DNA of 64,000 nucleotides from Bradyrhizobium quebecense (lineage in GTDB: Bacteria; Pseudomonadota; Alphaproteobacteria; Rhizobiales; Xanthobacteraceae), in the NCBI RefSeq assembly GCF_013373795.3, contig NZ_CP088022.1, forward strand, positions 1,798,001 through 1,862,000, in the 5' to 3' direction. A program made the translations under genes and the position numbers. Below, in pieces: positions 43,867 through 52,731 of the stretch; position 1 is the first letter of the stretch; each line of letters starts with the position of its first letter. The notes under the pieces were generated by a model, which was given only the letters and a program-made list of their open reading frames with translations, had not been told where the DNA came from and did no database searches.

Positions 43867-44628
43867 ATGAGCTTTACGGAGCATCGGCTCGAGCTGATCC
43901 GCGATTTGTTGCGGCAGAAGCAGCGGGTCCAGGTCAAGGATCTCGTCGACCGGCTCAAGGTCAGCCAGGAATCGATACGGCGCGACCTCAGGGAGCTTGA
44001 GACGCAGGGGTTTGCCCGGCGCGTCTATGGCGGGGCCGTGCTCGACCGGCAGGAGAGCGATCAGCCGTTCGCGGAGCGCCTGCGTGTCGGCGCGAGGGAG
44101 AAGGCGCGGATCGGCGAGGCGGCGGCAGCCCTGGTCAAGGACGGCATGAAGATATTCATCGACGAGGGAACAACGGCCCTTGCATGCCTGAAGCATCTCG
44201 AGACGCGCAGGGACCTCACGATCGTGAGCAATTCGCTGGCGGTCGCCGCCCACTTTTATTACGCGCCGACGCCGAGCGTTCGCGTGCTGGGCGGGCGGCT
44301 GCGACCCGATTATCAGGCGACGTTCGGTCCCGAGACGGTGGCGGCGATGAAGGAGCATTTCTTCGATCTGGCCCTTATCGCGATCAGCGCGGTTCATGCC
44401 GAGCGCGGCTTCATGGACTATGGCGAGGACGAGGCGATCATTCGCCGCCTCGCGCGTGCGCAGGCAAAACGTTCGGTCATCCTCGCGGACAGCTCCAAGT
44501 TCGGCCGCCTCGGCTCGATCCACACGTTTGGCCTGCAAGACGTGCATGGCGTGGTCACGGGAGGCAGCTTGACCAAGAACTTTTCCGAGCAATTCCTCAA
44601 GTCTCACGTGGAAATCATCTATGCCTGA
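43867..44628 (+). CDS. DeoR-family transcriptional regulator
   Basis: 253 residues from ATG 43867. N-terminal helix-turn-helix (VKDLVDRLKVSQESIRRDLR) with the family tail GFARRVYGGAV, then the sugar-phosphate-sensor fold (IFIDEGTTALACLKHL, LTIVSNSLAVAAHF, VRVLGGRLR, DSSKFGRLG). DeoR proteins usually respond to phosphorylated metabolites, which fits the two kinase-like genes downstream. Its end overlaps the next gene by 8 bp, so it is part of the operon and likely controls it. Confidence 0.88.
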   Translation: MSFTEHRLELIRDLLRQKQRVQVKDLVDRLKVSQESIRRDLRELETQGFARRVYGGAVLDRQESDQPFAERLRVGAREKARIGEAAAALVKDGMKIFIDEGTTALACLKHLETRRDLTIVSNSLAVAAHFYYAPTPSVRVLGGRLRPDYQATFGPETVAAMKEHFFDLALIAISAVHAERGFMDYGEDEAIIRRLARAQAKRSVILADSSKFGRLGSIHTFGLQDVHGVVTGGSLTKNFSEQFLKSHVEIIYA

Positions 44629-45901
44629 CATCAACTCCGCGCGCGCTCCCATCAACCCGTCCTGCCTTCAGGCGATGATGGACCAGCTTTCGTCGTTCGG
44701 CGGCGGCCCCGACGGATCCATGACGCGCTTGGCCCTCTCGAAGGAGGACGGTGCGGCCCGCGATTGGCTCGGCCGGTGGTTTGCCCGGAACGGATTCGCC
44801 CAGGCGGTCGATGGCATCGGCAATCAGTTCGGGAGCCTGTCACTCGCCGGCGCCAACGCGCCGGTGGTCATGGTCGGATCTCACATCGACAGCCAACCCA
44901 ATGGCGGTCGCTTCGACGGCGCGCTCGGCGTCGTCTCGGCCTGCGAGGCGGTGCTTGCCGTGTCGGAAAGGCTGAAAGCCGAGAACAAGCTGCCGCTCTG
45001 CAACTTCCAGGTGGTGAACTGGACCAACGAGGAGGGCGCACGTTTCCAGCCGAGCTTGTTGGGAAGTTGCGTGTTCGCCGGGGCTCTCGAGCTCGAATGG
45101 GCACTCGACCGCAAAGATGGCGATGGCGTGAGCGTGCGCGAAGCCCTGTCGCGGATCGGTTATGCCGGCAAGGACAGCGTGGCGAGGCCGAGCGCACTGA
45201 TCGAGCTTCACATCGAAGGCGACAAGGCGCTGTACGAAGCCAATGAGAAGTTCGGAATCTTCACCCGTTTCTGGGGCGCGACCAAATATCGTCTCGCCTT
45301 CCTCGGCCGGCAGGCCCATACGGGGCCGACCCCGATGGCGGAGCGCAAGGACGCACTGCTCGGTGCTGCCTATCTCATTGCGGATCTGAATCAGATCGCC
45401 GGCGAGCACGGTCTCGATCTGCATACGTCGGTCGGCCGCTTGGAGGTGTTTCCAAATTCGCCCAACACGGTTCCGTCCGAGGCCGTTCTCTTCATCGAGT
45501 TGCGTTCGGGGTCACCCGAGATCCTCGCGGCGGCCGAACGGAAGATGAAGTTGGGAATTGAGGCTGTGGCGGAGAAGGCCGGAGTGACATTCGAGGTGCG
45601 AGCAATCGATCGTCGCAAGGCCGGCCGATTTGCGAAGGCGCTGATCTCGCTTGCGGAACGCACGGCCGGAAATTTCGGCGAAACGGCGCGACATCTCGAT
45701 ACGATCGGCGGCCATGACGCCGTGGCGCTGTCCGCCGTCTGTCCCTCGATCGTCCTGGCGGTCCGTTCCCGTGACGGCGTCATTCATCACCCGACCGAGT
45801 TCACGAGTGCAGCGGACCAGGCCTTGGGGACGCAGGTTCTGGCCGACATGCTTTACGCGATGGCCTGCGAGGGACTGCCAGCAAGCGAGGATGCGGCATG
45901 A
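44621..45901 (+). CDS. M20-family amidohydrolase (N-carbamoyl amino acid / allantoate hydrolase-like)
   Basis: 426 residues. Zinc-site motifs GSHIDSQPNGGRFDGALGV, NWTNEEGARF, LHIEGD and DGVIHHPTEF, plus the lid domain GPTPMAERKDAL. The family HIEQG motif reads HIEGD and the SGAGHDA region reads IGGHDAVALS, so the substrate pocket may differ. Relatives cleave N-carbamoyl or ureido groups from amino acids. In this operon it could free an amine from an N-acyl or N-carbamoyl precursor; that is inference. Cytoplasmic; overlaps its neighbours on both sides. Confidence 0.85.
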   Translation: MPDINSARAPINPSCLQAMMDQLSSFGGGPDGSMTRLALSKEDGAARDWLGRWFARNGFAQAVDGIGNQFGSLSLAGANAPVVMVGSHIDSQPNGGRFDGALGVVSACEAVLAVSERLKAENKLPLCNFQVVNWTNEEGARFQPSLLGSCVFAGALELEWALDRKDGDGVSVREALSRIGYAGKDSVARPSALIELHIEGDKALYEANEKFGIFTRFWGATKYRLAFLGRQAHTGPTPMAERKDALLGAAYLIADLNQIAGEHGLDLHTSVGRLEVFPNSPNTVPSEAVLFIELRSGSPEILAAAERKMKLGIEAVAEKAGVTFEVRAIDRRKAGRFAKALISLAERTAGNFGETARHLDTIGGHDAVALSAVCPSIVLAVRSRDGVIHHPTEFTSAADQALGTQVLADMLYAMACEGLPASEDAA

Positions 45902-46863
45902 AGAGGCTTGGTCGTCCGGGGACGGCGGCGGAGAAGCGCGCCGAGCGCGCAATCGGCAACATGCCGATCATCGACGCGAACAGGGCGCTGTATGAATTGT
46001 CCGCGTTCCCGGTGGCGTCGCCGTCCTACCACGCGGTCGAATCCACCACATTCAACATCGCGCTCGGCGGCAATGGCGCAAGTCTCCTTCTTCGGCTTGC
46101 GAACGACGAGGTCGCCGAACTGGTCGATGACGAGGTGGCCTTTGTGGCGGCACAACGCCTTCACGGCTTGGGCCTGTCGCCCGCCCCGGTCGCGCGTGCC
46201 CCGGCCGAGAGGGCCGTGCTGTTTTCGCGTCTCGGCGATGGCTGGCGTACGGCGAAGATCGATGATCTGATGCAGGGAGCTGCGGTCGTCCGGCTCGTCG
46301 ACATGCAGAAGACGATCGCCGCAGGAGAACCTCTAGGACGGTCCTGGTCGGTTTTCGACGGCATTGATCGGCTTTGGCCGCTGGTCGCGACGTCAAGCGC
46401 CGTGCTTCCCGGAGACGTGGACTGGATGTTGGCCTGGATGACCTCCATCCGGGAGGCGATTTCTGCCGCCGGTGTCGAGCTGAAACCGGCGCATGGCGAC
46501 CCGCAGTGCTCCAACGTGATGCTCGGTCTGAACGATGCGATGATGCTGGTCGACTTCGACATGGCCGGCGACATCGACCCCTATTATCAACTGGGTGTTC
46601 AGATGAACGAGCTTTATCTGTTCGAGAGCCAGATGAAGCCGCTTCTGGAAATGCACGATGGCCAGTTCAGCGAAAAGGCTTTCAGCCGATGCCGGCTCTA
46701 TGCGGCCGCCGACGATCTGTACTGGGCGCTCCGAAGCCTGCTGCAGGATGTACGTTCGCCCCTCCAGGGCGTGGAATTCCTGAAATATGCATCGTGGCGC
46801 TTCCTGCGTTGCCGGATGTTGTTGGGGCATCCCAGTTTCGAAGAACGCGTACGATCTCTCTAG
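45898..46863 (+). CDS. Aminoglycoside phosphotransferase/choline-kinase-like enzyme 1
   Basis: 321 residues, protein-kinase-like small-molecule kinase. N-lobe nucleotide loop region (STTFNIALGGNGASLLLRL), catalytic loop HGDPQCSNVML with its aspartate, and metal-binding LVDFDMAGDIDPYYQLG. The choline/ethanolamine kinase branch fits the DPYYQLG motif and the context of eutBC. Starts in an ATGA overlap with the amidohydrolase stop. It probably phosphorylates an amino alcohol or related intermediate. Confidence 0.8.
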   Translation: MKRLGRPGTAAEKRAERAIGNMPIIDANRALYELSAFPVASPSYHAVESTTFNIALGGNGASLLLRLANDEVAELVDDEVAFVAAQRLHGLGLSPAPVARAPAERAVLFSRLGDGWRTAKIDDLMQGAAVVRLVDMQKTIAAGEPLGRSWSVFDGIDRLWPLVATSSAVLPGDVDWMLAWMTSIREAISAAGVELKPAHGDPQCSNVMLGLNDAMMLVDFDMAGDIDPYYQLGVQMNELYLFESQMKPLLEMHDGQFSEKAFSRCRLYAAADDLYWALRSLLQDVRSPLQGVEFLKYASWRFLRCRMLLGHPSFEERVRSL

Positions 46864-46881
46864 CGTAGGTGGGACAGTGTG

Positions 46882-47817
46882 ATGATGGAGCTGGGAGCAG
46901 GCCGGTCCGATGCCGAGCGGGCGCTGGAGGCGGCTATCGTTCAGGTCGAGGCCTGGAAGGGATTTCGCCTGACTTACACGCCAGTAGCGGGCGGCATCAG
47001 CAATACCAATTTTCGTGTCGCGGTCGAAGGCGACCCGGTCGGATATTTCGTCAAGATACCCGGACGTGGCACCGAGATGTTCATAGATCGTCGCGCGGCG
47101 CGGGCCGCAAGCAAGCAGGCGGAGATCATGGCGGTCGGGCCCCGGACCTTCGACTATCTCGGTCACCTGGACATCGAAGTATCCGAGTTCCTGGATGATC
47201 GCAGAGCTTCGACCCATCGCGATTTCGTCGATCCGCTGTTTCGGACCAACGTCGTCAGCATGTACCGCCGCTTTCACGAGGGAGAGCCGCTTCCGCTGAC
47301 GAAGACCGTGTTCGACATGATCGACGAGCATTATGAGCAGGTGAGACAGGTCGGCGGCCACTGGCCGGAAGACCACGTCTGGCTGCACCGTCAGTACGCG
47401 CAGGCCCGCGCGGCGCTTGAAGCGGCCGGACTCGATCTCGTGCCCTGCTTCAACGATCCCATGCCCGGGAATTTCCTCGTTGGAGAAGACAGCTCGATCA
47501 AGCTAATCGATTTCGAATATGCGTCGAACAATGAGAGGCTTTACGATCTCGCGATCTGGAGCGGCGAGCACTTCTTCTCCGAGGATATCGAACAGGAAAT
47601 CATCGAGGAGTATTTCGGCTCCTATAGCAAGCAGCGACATGCGCGATTCATCGTCCACAAGGCGCTCGCCGATATCAAGTGGAGCACCTGGGCGATGGTG
47701 CAGAATCGCATCTCGACGCTGGATTTCGACTTCTACAAATACGGCATATGGAAGCACATGCGGGCCCGTTCCATCATCAATGATCCGCGTTGGCCGCTGT
47801 TCTTGAAGGCGCTATGA
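46882..47817 (+). CDS. Choline/ethanolamine-kinase-like phosphotransferase 2
   Basis: 311 residues from ATG 46882 (46885 and GTG 46879 are alternatives; GGTGGGA lies upstream). YTPVAGGISNTNFRVAV is the nucleotide loop, CFNDPMPGNFLV the catalytic loop and LIDFEYASNNERLYDLAIW the metal-binding motif of choline kinases. The usual histidine of the catalytic loop (HND) is F-N-D here. It is a clear paralogue class of its upstream neighbour, but the sequences are divergent. Two such kinases in one operon are unusual. Confidence 0.82.
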   Translation: MMELGAGRSDAERALEAAIVQVEAWKGFRLTYTPVAGGISNTNFRVAVEGDPVGYFVKIPGRGTEMFIDRRAARAASKQAEIMAVGPRTFDYLGHLDIEVSEFLDDRRASTHRDFVDPLFRTNVVSMYRRFHEGEPLPLTKTVFDMIDEHYEQVRQVGGHWPEDHVWLHRQYAQARAALEAAGLDLVPCFNDPMPGNFLVGEDSSIKLIDFEYASNNERLYDLAIWSGEHFFSEDIEQEIIEEYFGSYSKQRHARFIVHKALADIKWSTWAMVQNRISTLDFDFYKYGIWKHMRARSIINDPRWPLFLKAL

Positions 47818-48605
47818 TGGGTTACCCCGCCGTCGTGGCCGATGATGCCGATGCCTATCTGTCCTTTGCGGCCGAGCTCGCGGATTTGGTCAGGCCGGTC
47901 GTGCTGTCTTATTTTCGTACGCCGCTGGATGTCGTTTCCAAATCCGATGACAGCCCGGTGACGATTGCCGATCGTACCGTCGAGCTGCGTCTCAGGGAGC
48001 GGATCGAGGAGCGTTTTCCGGAACATGGTATCATCGGTGAGGAGATCGGGGGCAAGCCGGGCGGCGCCTTCACCTGGATCGTCGATCCCATCGACGGCAC
48101 CAAGAGCTTCATCACCGGCTTTCCGCTGTTCGGTACGCTGATCGCGCTGACCTATGAGGAGCAGCCGTTCTGCGGCCTGATCGACGTTCCCTTCACAGGG
48201 GAGCGGTGGACAGGGAAGCCGGGTCTGGCGCTGTTCGGCAGTAGATTGGCGCGCACCAGCACGTGCGAGCGCATTGCGGATGCGCGCTTCTACACGACGT
48301 CGCCCGATATGTTCACGGGCGCAGACGCAGAGGCGTTCGAGCGGATTTCGAAAGCCGCTAGATTGCGCCGTTTTGGTGGAGATTGTTACGTCTACGGTCT
48401 GCTCGCATCGGGACACTGCGACATCGTTCTCGAGACCGGACTCCAGCCGCACGACTACATGGCGCTGATTCCGATCGTGGAGGGCGCCGGAGGCTGCATG
48501 ACGGATTGGGCGGGACGTCCACTCACGATTCGTTCGGAAGGACATGTGCTGGCAGCTGCCACGCCGAAGCTTCATGCCGAAGCGCTGGCTCTGATCCGCG
48601 GGTAG
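47814..48605 (+). CDS. Inositol-monophosphatase-family phosphatase
   Basis: 263 residues from the first ATG of ATGATG at 47814, overlapping the previous stop. Metal-site motifs GEE (75-77), DPIDGT (91-96) and the later QPHDYMALIPIVEGAGG. The family includes inositol, histidinol and nucleotide phosphatases; the particular substrate cannot be told from sequence. Beside two kinases it may close a phosphorylation cycle or act on a phosphorylated intermediate. Confidence 0.85.
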   Translation: MMGYPAVVADDADAYLSFAAELADLVRPVVLSYFRTPLDVVSKSDDSPVTIADRTVELRLRERIEERFPEHGIIGEEIGGKPGGAFTWIVDPIDGTKSFITGFPLFGTLIALTYEEQPFCGLIDVPFTGERWTGKPGLALFGSRLARTSTCERIADARFYTTSPDMFTGADAEAFERISKAARLRRFGGDCYVYGLLASGHCDIVLETGLQPHDYMALIPIVEGAGGCMTDWAGRPLTIRSEGHVLAAATPKLHAEALALIRG

Positions 48606-48610
48606 AGATC

Positions 48611-50002
48611 ATGCCGTACAAGATGACCATCGACGGGACGGTCCATGGTTTCGCCGACCTCAGAGATCTCCTGGCCAAGGCCACGCCCGAACGGTCCGGT
48701 GATCAGCTTGCCGGCATCGCGGCGAACGGTCCGGTCGAGCGGCTCGCCGCGCAGATGGCGCTTGCAGACCTCCCGCTCAAGACCTTTGTAGGGGAGGAAG
48801 TCATCCCCTCCGAGACGGACGAGGTCACGCGCCTCATCATGCAACGCCATGATCCCGCGGCCTTCGCGATCGTCTCATCGCTGACCGTCGGCGAATTCCG
48901 CGAGTGGCTGCTCAAGCCTGAGACGACTCAGCGGCAGCTCGAGGCCGTGACGCCCGGTTTGACGCCAGAGATGGTGGCCGGGGTCTCGAAGATCATGCGG
49001 CTGCAGGACCTGATTTCAGTGGCGTCCAAGCGCGAGGTGGTAACGCGCTTCCGGTCGACGATCGGGCTCAAGGGACGGCTATCGACCCGCAATCAGCCCA
49101 ACCATCCGACGGATGATTCCTACGGCATCGTCGCCTCGGCAATCGATGGCCTCCTCATGGGATCGGGCGACGCCGTGATCGGTGTCAATCCGGCGACCGA
49201 TAGTGTGGAAGACTATCTCCGTATCGTTTCGCTGCTGGATGAACTGCGCGCGTGCCTCTCCATTCCGACACAAACATGCTGCCTGGGCCACGTGACAACG
49301 GCGCTGAAGGCCATCGCGGCCAATGCGCCCGTGGATCTCGTGTTTCAGTCGATTGCGGGGTCGCAGAAGGCAAATGAGGGATTCGGCGTTAGTCTATCGA
49401 TCCTGAGGGAAGCCCATGAGGCCGTACGGGGCCTCGGTCGCAGCGCAGCCGACGCCAACCTGATGTATTTCGAGACCGGGCAGGGGGCAGCTCTTTCGGC
49501 CGAGGCGAATTTTGGCGTCGATCAGCAGACCATGGAAGCCCGTGCCTATGCCGTTGCGCGCGAGTTCAGCCCGCTGCTCGTCAACACCGTTGTCGGCTTC
49601 ATTGGTCCGGAGTATCTGTTCAATGGCAAGCAGATCATCCGCGCCGGCCTCGAGGATCATTTCTGCGGCAAACTGCTCGGCTTACCGATGGGGGTGGACG
49701 TCTGCTACACCAACCATGCTGATGCCGACCAGGAGGACATGGACGCGCTACTAACGCTACTCTGTGCGGCCAATGTCAATTTCGTCATTACTGTTCCCGG
49801 CGCCGACGACGTGATGCTGAACTACCAGTCGCTCGCGCATCACGATGCGGTCTATTGTCGCGAAATCCTTAAACGACCGCCGGCGCCGGAGTTCGAGCGA
49901 TGGCTCTTCGACATCGGGCTGACCGACAGCGGCGGCCGGCTTCTGGAGGCGCCCCCGCGGCTCGTGAACCATATGGCGAATGCCCGGCCGCTCGGAGCAT
50001 GA
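48611..50002 (+). CDS. eutB: Ethanolamine ammonia-lyase large subunit
   Basis: 463 residues from ATG 48611, five bases after the preceding stop. EutB TIM-barrel segments are clear: LIMQRHDPAAFAIVSSLTVG, RNQPNHPTDDSYGIVAS, LVFQSIAGSQKANEGFGVSL, MYFETGQGAALSAEANFGVD and TNHADADQEDMDALL. With EutC and adenosylcobalamin it splits ethanolamine into ammonia and acetaldehyde in the cytoplasm. No reactivase (eutA), microcompartment or aldehyde dehydrogenase genes are nearby. Confidence 0.95.
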   Translation: MPYKMTIDGTVHGFADLRDLLAKATPERSGDQLAGIAANGPVERLAAQMALADLPLKTFVGEEVIPSETDEVTRLIMQRHDPAAFAIVSSLTVGEFREWLLKPETTQRQLEAVTPGLTPEMVAGVSKIMRLQDLISVASKREVVTRFRSTIGLKGRLSTRNQPNHPTDDSYGIVASAIDGLLMGSGDAVIGVNPATDSVEDYLRIVSLLDELRACLSIPTQTCCLGHVTTALKAIAANAPVDLVFQSIAGSQKANEGFGVSLSILREAHEAVRGLGRSAADANLMYFETGQGAALSAEANFGVDQQTMEARAYAVAREFSPLLVNTVVGFIGPEYLFNGKQIIRAGLEDHFCGKLLGLPMGVDVCYTNHADADQEDMDALLTLLCAANVNFVITVPGADDVMLNYQSLAHHDAVYCREILKRPPAPEFERWLFDIGLTDSGGRLLEAPPRLVNHMANARPLGA

Positions 50003-50003
50003 C

Positions 50004-50762
50004 ATGAAGGACGAACTCGATCGAAAGCCGGCAGCGGCGCTCGATCTCCGGAAGATGACCCAGGCCCGGGTACGTCTCGGCCGGTTCGGTGCGGGGCTGC
50101 CGACACGCGCGGCGCAGACTTTCCTCCTCGATCATGCGCGGGCACGGCAGGCCGTCTGGTCCGACGTCAATTGGCTCCCGGTCGGGGCCGGCCTGGCGGA
50201 TCTGGAGCTGGGAATTGTCGAGGTCGAAAGCCAGGCTCCAGACCGCGCCACCTATGTCCGTCGTCCGGACCTCGGCCGAAAACTCTCGTTGCAGGCGGCG
50301 GAGCGCCTCGCCGCTATCCGTTCGAACCATGACATCCTCATCGTTATTGCGGACGGATTGTCCGCCAGCGCGATCGATACAAACGCGCGGCCGTTGACGC
50401 GAGCCGTCGTCGAGCGCCTTTCAGCACGGCAGCTTTCCATTGCTCCTCTGGTTCTGGCGTCGCAGGCGCGGGTCGCGCTCGCCGATCCCATCGCCGAGAT
50501 CGTCGGTGCGAGGATCTCGATCGTGATTATCGGCGAACGGCCCGGCCTTTCGGCGGCCGACAGCCTCGGGGTCTATATGACCTGCTCGCCGCGGCCGGGC
50601 ACGCCCGATTCAAGACGAAACTGCATATCCAACGTCCGCATCGGCGGGCTTGCCATCGACAGCGCAGCTGATGGCGTGGCGTCGCTTGTGTCGGATATGC
50701 TGAGAACAGGTGTCAGCGGAGTTGGGTTGAAGGACGCCATGGCGGCACTGCCGCGCGACTGA
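50004..50762 (+). CDS. eutC: Ethanolamine ammonia-lyase small subunit
   Basis: 252 residues from ATG 50004, directly after eutB. RVRLGRFGAGLPTRAAQTFL at the N-terminus, cobalamin-domain segments VIADGLSASAIDTNA, GARISIVIIGERPGLSAADS and the conserved SRRNCISNVR. The enterobacterial protein, as I recall, has an N-terminal extension that is lacking here, as expected where no microcompartment exists. Last gene of the operon. Confidence 0.94.
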   Translation: MKDELDRKPAAALDLRKMTQARVRLGRFGAGLPTRAAQTFLLDHARARQAVWSDVNWLPVGAGLADLELGIVEVESQAPDRATYVRRPDLGRKLSLQAAERLAAIRSNHDILIVIADGLSASAIDTNARPLTRAVVERLSARQLSIAPLVLASQARVALADPIAEIVGARISIVIIGERPGLSAADSLGVYMTCSPRPGTPDSRRNCISNVRIGGLAIDSAADGVASLVSDMLRTGVSGVGLKDAMAALPRD

Positions 50763-50991
50763 CGTTCGGGCAGCCGTTCGTCTACGGCCAGGGTTTGGTT
50801 TAGAGCCTGCGTCAACCGCTTGCACCAGAAACAACCGGCGCGGCGCCTGCGTCAGGCGGTCTCCACTTCGCTCGAAACGCTATAGCGGCGGGCGCAGCTC
50901 CGTAACGGATTTGGATAAGTCCGCTGGCGTAACGCGAGCCTCTGAAGGACGCGCGGATTGAGATGATGATTGTTGCGATCGTTCTGGAAGA
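50763..50991. other. Intergenic after eutC, nothing recognised
   Basis: About 230 bp between eutC and the PuuE-like remnant, which converge. No clear terminator hairpin seen. Confidence 0.4.
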
Positions 50992-51559
50992 TCACGTCTT
51001 CGGCGGAAAGGTCGCGCGCCAATGCTGCGCGATGTCAATGCCGCGACAGAACCAGACACCCTCAAAGCTCGTCATGTGCTCGAGCAGCTTAATGAGGCCG
51101 CCCGCCCGGCCAGGACGCCCCATGGAGTCCGATCGACAAGAGCTTCGGCGAACCGGCGGCACCTTCAGAATACAACAGATCGAATGCGTCTTGCACATAG
51201 GTGAAGAATTGCTCTCCTGTCGAAAAACCGGAATTCTCATTGAAGCGATTATCGTTGGCCTCGTATGAGTAGGGAATGACGAGATGCGGTCTTTGCGCGC
51301 TCGCCACCCAGTAGGGCAGCTCATCGCCGAGAGAGTCCCGGTCGTAGAGAAAGCCACCTTCCTCCGCGATCAGCCCGCGCGTGTTGGGGGCTGGGCGGCC
51401 CGTCATCCAGCCAAGCGGTCGTTGACCGGTCAATTGCGCGAGCGTGTCAACGGCCTTGCGAATGTGTTCGCGCTCGGTCGGTTCGTCGACGTCGCAATAA
51501 TTGATTCAGCGGTAGCCGTGGCTGACCATCTCATGGCCGCGCTCGACGCAGGCGAGACA
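50992..51559 (-). pseudogene. PuuE-type allantoinase / polysaccharide deacetylase-like remnant
   Basis: Minus-strand fragments join as one gene: ERGHEMVSHGYR, then TGA (51506-51508) where a tryptophan is expected, then INYCDVDEPTEREHIRKAV, LGWMTGRPAPNTRGLIAEEG and PHLVIPYSYEANDNRF. After an indel near 51119-51125 it continues GRPGRAGGLIKLLEHM and FCRGIDIAQHWRATF. These are hallmarks of the PuuE urate-catabolism family (NodB-like fold). The 5' half is cut off by the IS fragment. Confidence 0.75.
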
Positions 51560-51953
51560 GTAGCCTTCCGGCAAGCCGAACGTCGTGGGCCTCACCGGGG
51601 CTCAGCGCCAGCCGTACCGGCAGACCATTGCTATCGACCACCGCATGAATTTTACTCGTCAAGCCGCCGCGTGACCTTCCCAACAATTGGCGCTGGTTCT
51701 TTGTGATGCAGGCTCCATGCTGATGCACGCGGACAATGGAGGTATCGATCATCTGGACAGCGGCGTCAGGAGCAGAGGCAAGTGCGTCTAGGATGCGGCC
51801 CCAGACACCGGCCCGTCGCCAGCGGACGAAACGGTTGTAGTAAGTCGTGTATGGGCCAAACGCCTCCGGCAGGTCACGCCAGGGGGCTCCCGATCGCAAG
51901 ACCCAGTAGATGCCATTGAGGACGCGACGATCATTTACCCGAGAAACGCCACC
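51560..51953 (-). mobile_element. IS5-family transposase internal fragment
   Basis: The minus-strand frame reads RVNDRRVLNGIYWVLRSGAP, YTTYYNRFVRWRRAGVWGRI, DTSIVRVHQHGA, GRSRGGLTSKIHAVVDSNGL and LSPGEAHDVRLAGRLLSRL, typical of IS5/IS427-type transposases. About the first 30-40 residues and the C-terminal third are missing, and no terminal inverted repeats are visible. It is fused in frame to the integrase remnant on one side and joined to the PuuE remnant on the other. Confidence 0.8.
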
Positions 51954-52556
51954 CATCGGGATGACCTGTCGCGGATTGCTCTCGAAATATTCGATGAGCT
52001 CGTCGAGCTCATCTTGAGTGGGACGCCGATCTCGCTCATCGGACTTTCCGACGAGACCTAAATGCTTCAACGCGAAACGTGCGAAGCGCACCTCTTCGGC
52101 AGAAATTTCGATGCCGTGAACAGCTGCTGCATGCGTTGCGATGGTTCTGATGAACGACATATCGATTGCAAGGGTAGCTGGGCCGGCACCTTCCTTCGCG
52201 CGTTTCCTGCCGTATTCGATCAACCTCTCACGGTCGAGACGGGGAAGCTTTACGGTTCCGAGGTCCTCCTTCAGAGCCTCCAGGACAGCCGCCTTGGATC
52301 GGCGGGGAGGACGACCGGCTTCGAGATTGTCGAATTCGATATGAAGATCGATGATGTCGCCGAAGGTTTTGGCCCTTACAGCGGCTCGGGGCCTGGGTGA
52401 CCCGCAGCGATCGATATTGCGCTCAATGTCGGGCGCCCATTCCTCGCCATCCTTGCGGCGACGGAAGGTCTCCGCCACATAGCGGTTCTTGCGGCGGACC
52501 TGGACACGCCAACTCCCGGACGGCAACTGAGTGAAACTGGCCACGGTCGTGTGCAC
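51954..52556 (-). pseudogene. Tyrosine integrase, N-terminal remnant (dusA-associated type)
   Basis: About 201 residues: LPSGSWRVQVRRKNRYVAET is the arm-binding domain, TFGDIIDLHIEF and LIEYGRKRAKEGAGPATLAI the core-binding domain, and RRPTQDELDELIEYFESNPR the start of the catalytic domain. The active-site R, H-x-x-R and Y region is replaced by IS5 sequence, so it cannot recombine DNA. It lies 122 bp upstream of, and divergent from, dusA, the arrangement of dusA-specific island integrases. Confidence 0.8.
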
Positions 52557-52731
52557 TCCCCAAATCGTGTGCGCTACGTGTGCACTGACAGGTCAAAACG
52601 GGTACAAACGTGTGCAAATTCGGCTAGTTTGGAGTGCACACGTTCGTGTTTCATCCCATTGAAGCATAAGGTAAATCTTTGAAATCGCAAGGCTATCGCT
52701 TTTCCGTGGCGCCCATGATGGATTGGACTGA
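52548..52731. other. Right attachment region of a dusA-type island
   Basis: CGTGTGC-type motifs recur (in GTCGTGTGCACT, ATCGTGTGCGC, TACGTGTGCACT, AACGTGTGCAAA and, inverted, GTGCACACG) between the integrase remnant and dusA; they may be integrase arm sites. The likely core is ATGATGGATTGGACTGA at 52715-52731 within dusA codons 13-18, matching 12456-12472 with one change. Confidence 0.5.

Noticed and set aside
48383..48610. N-terminal extension of EutB
   Set aside because: Arginine-rich shadow of the phosphatase gene; ATG 48611 gives the normal EutB length.
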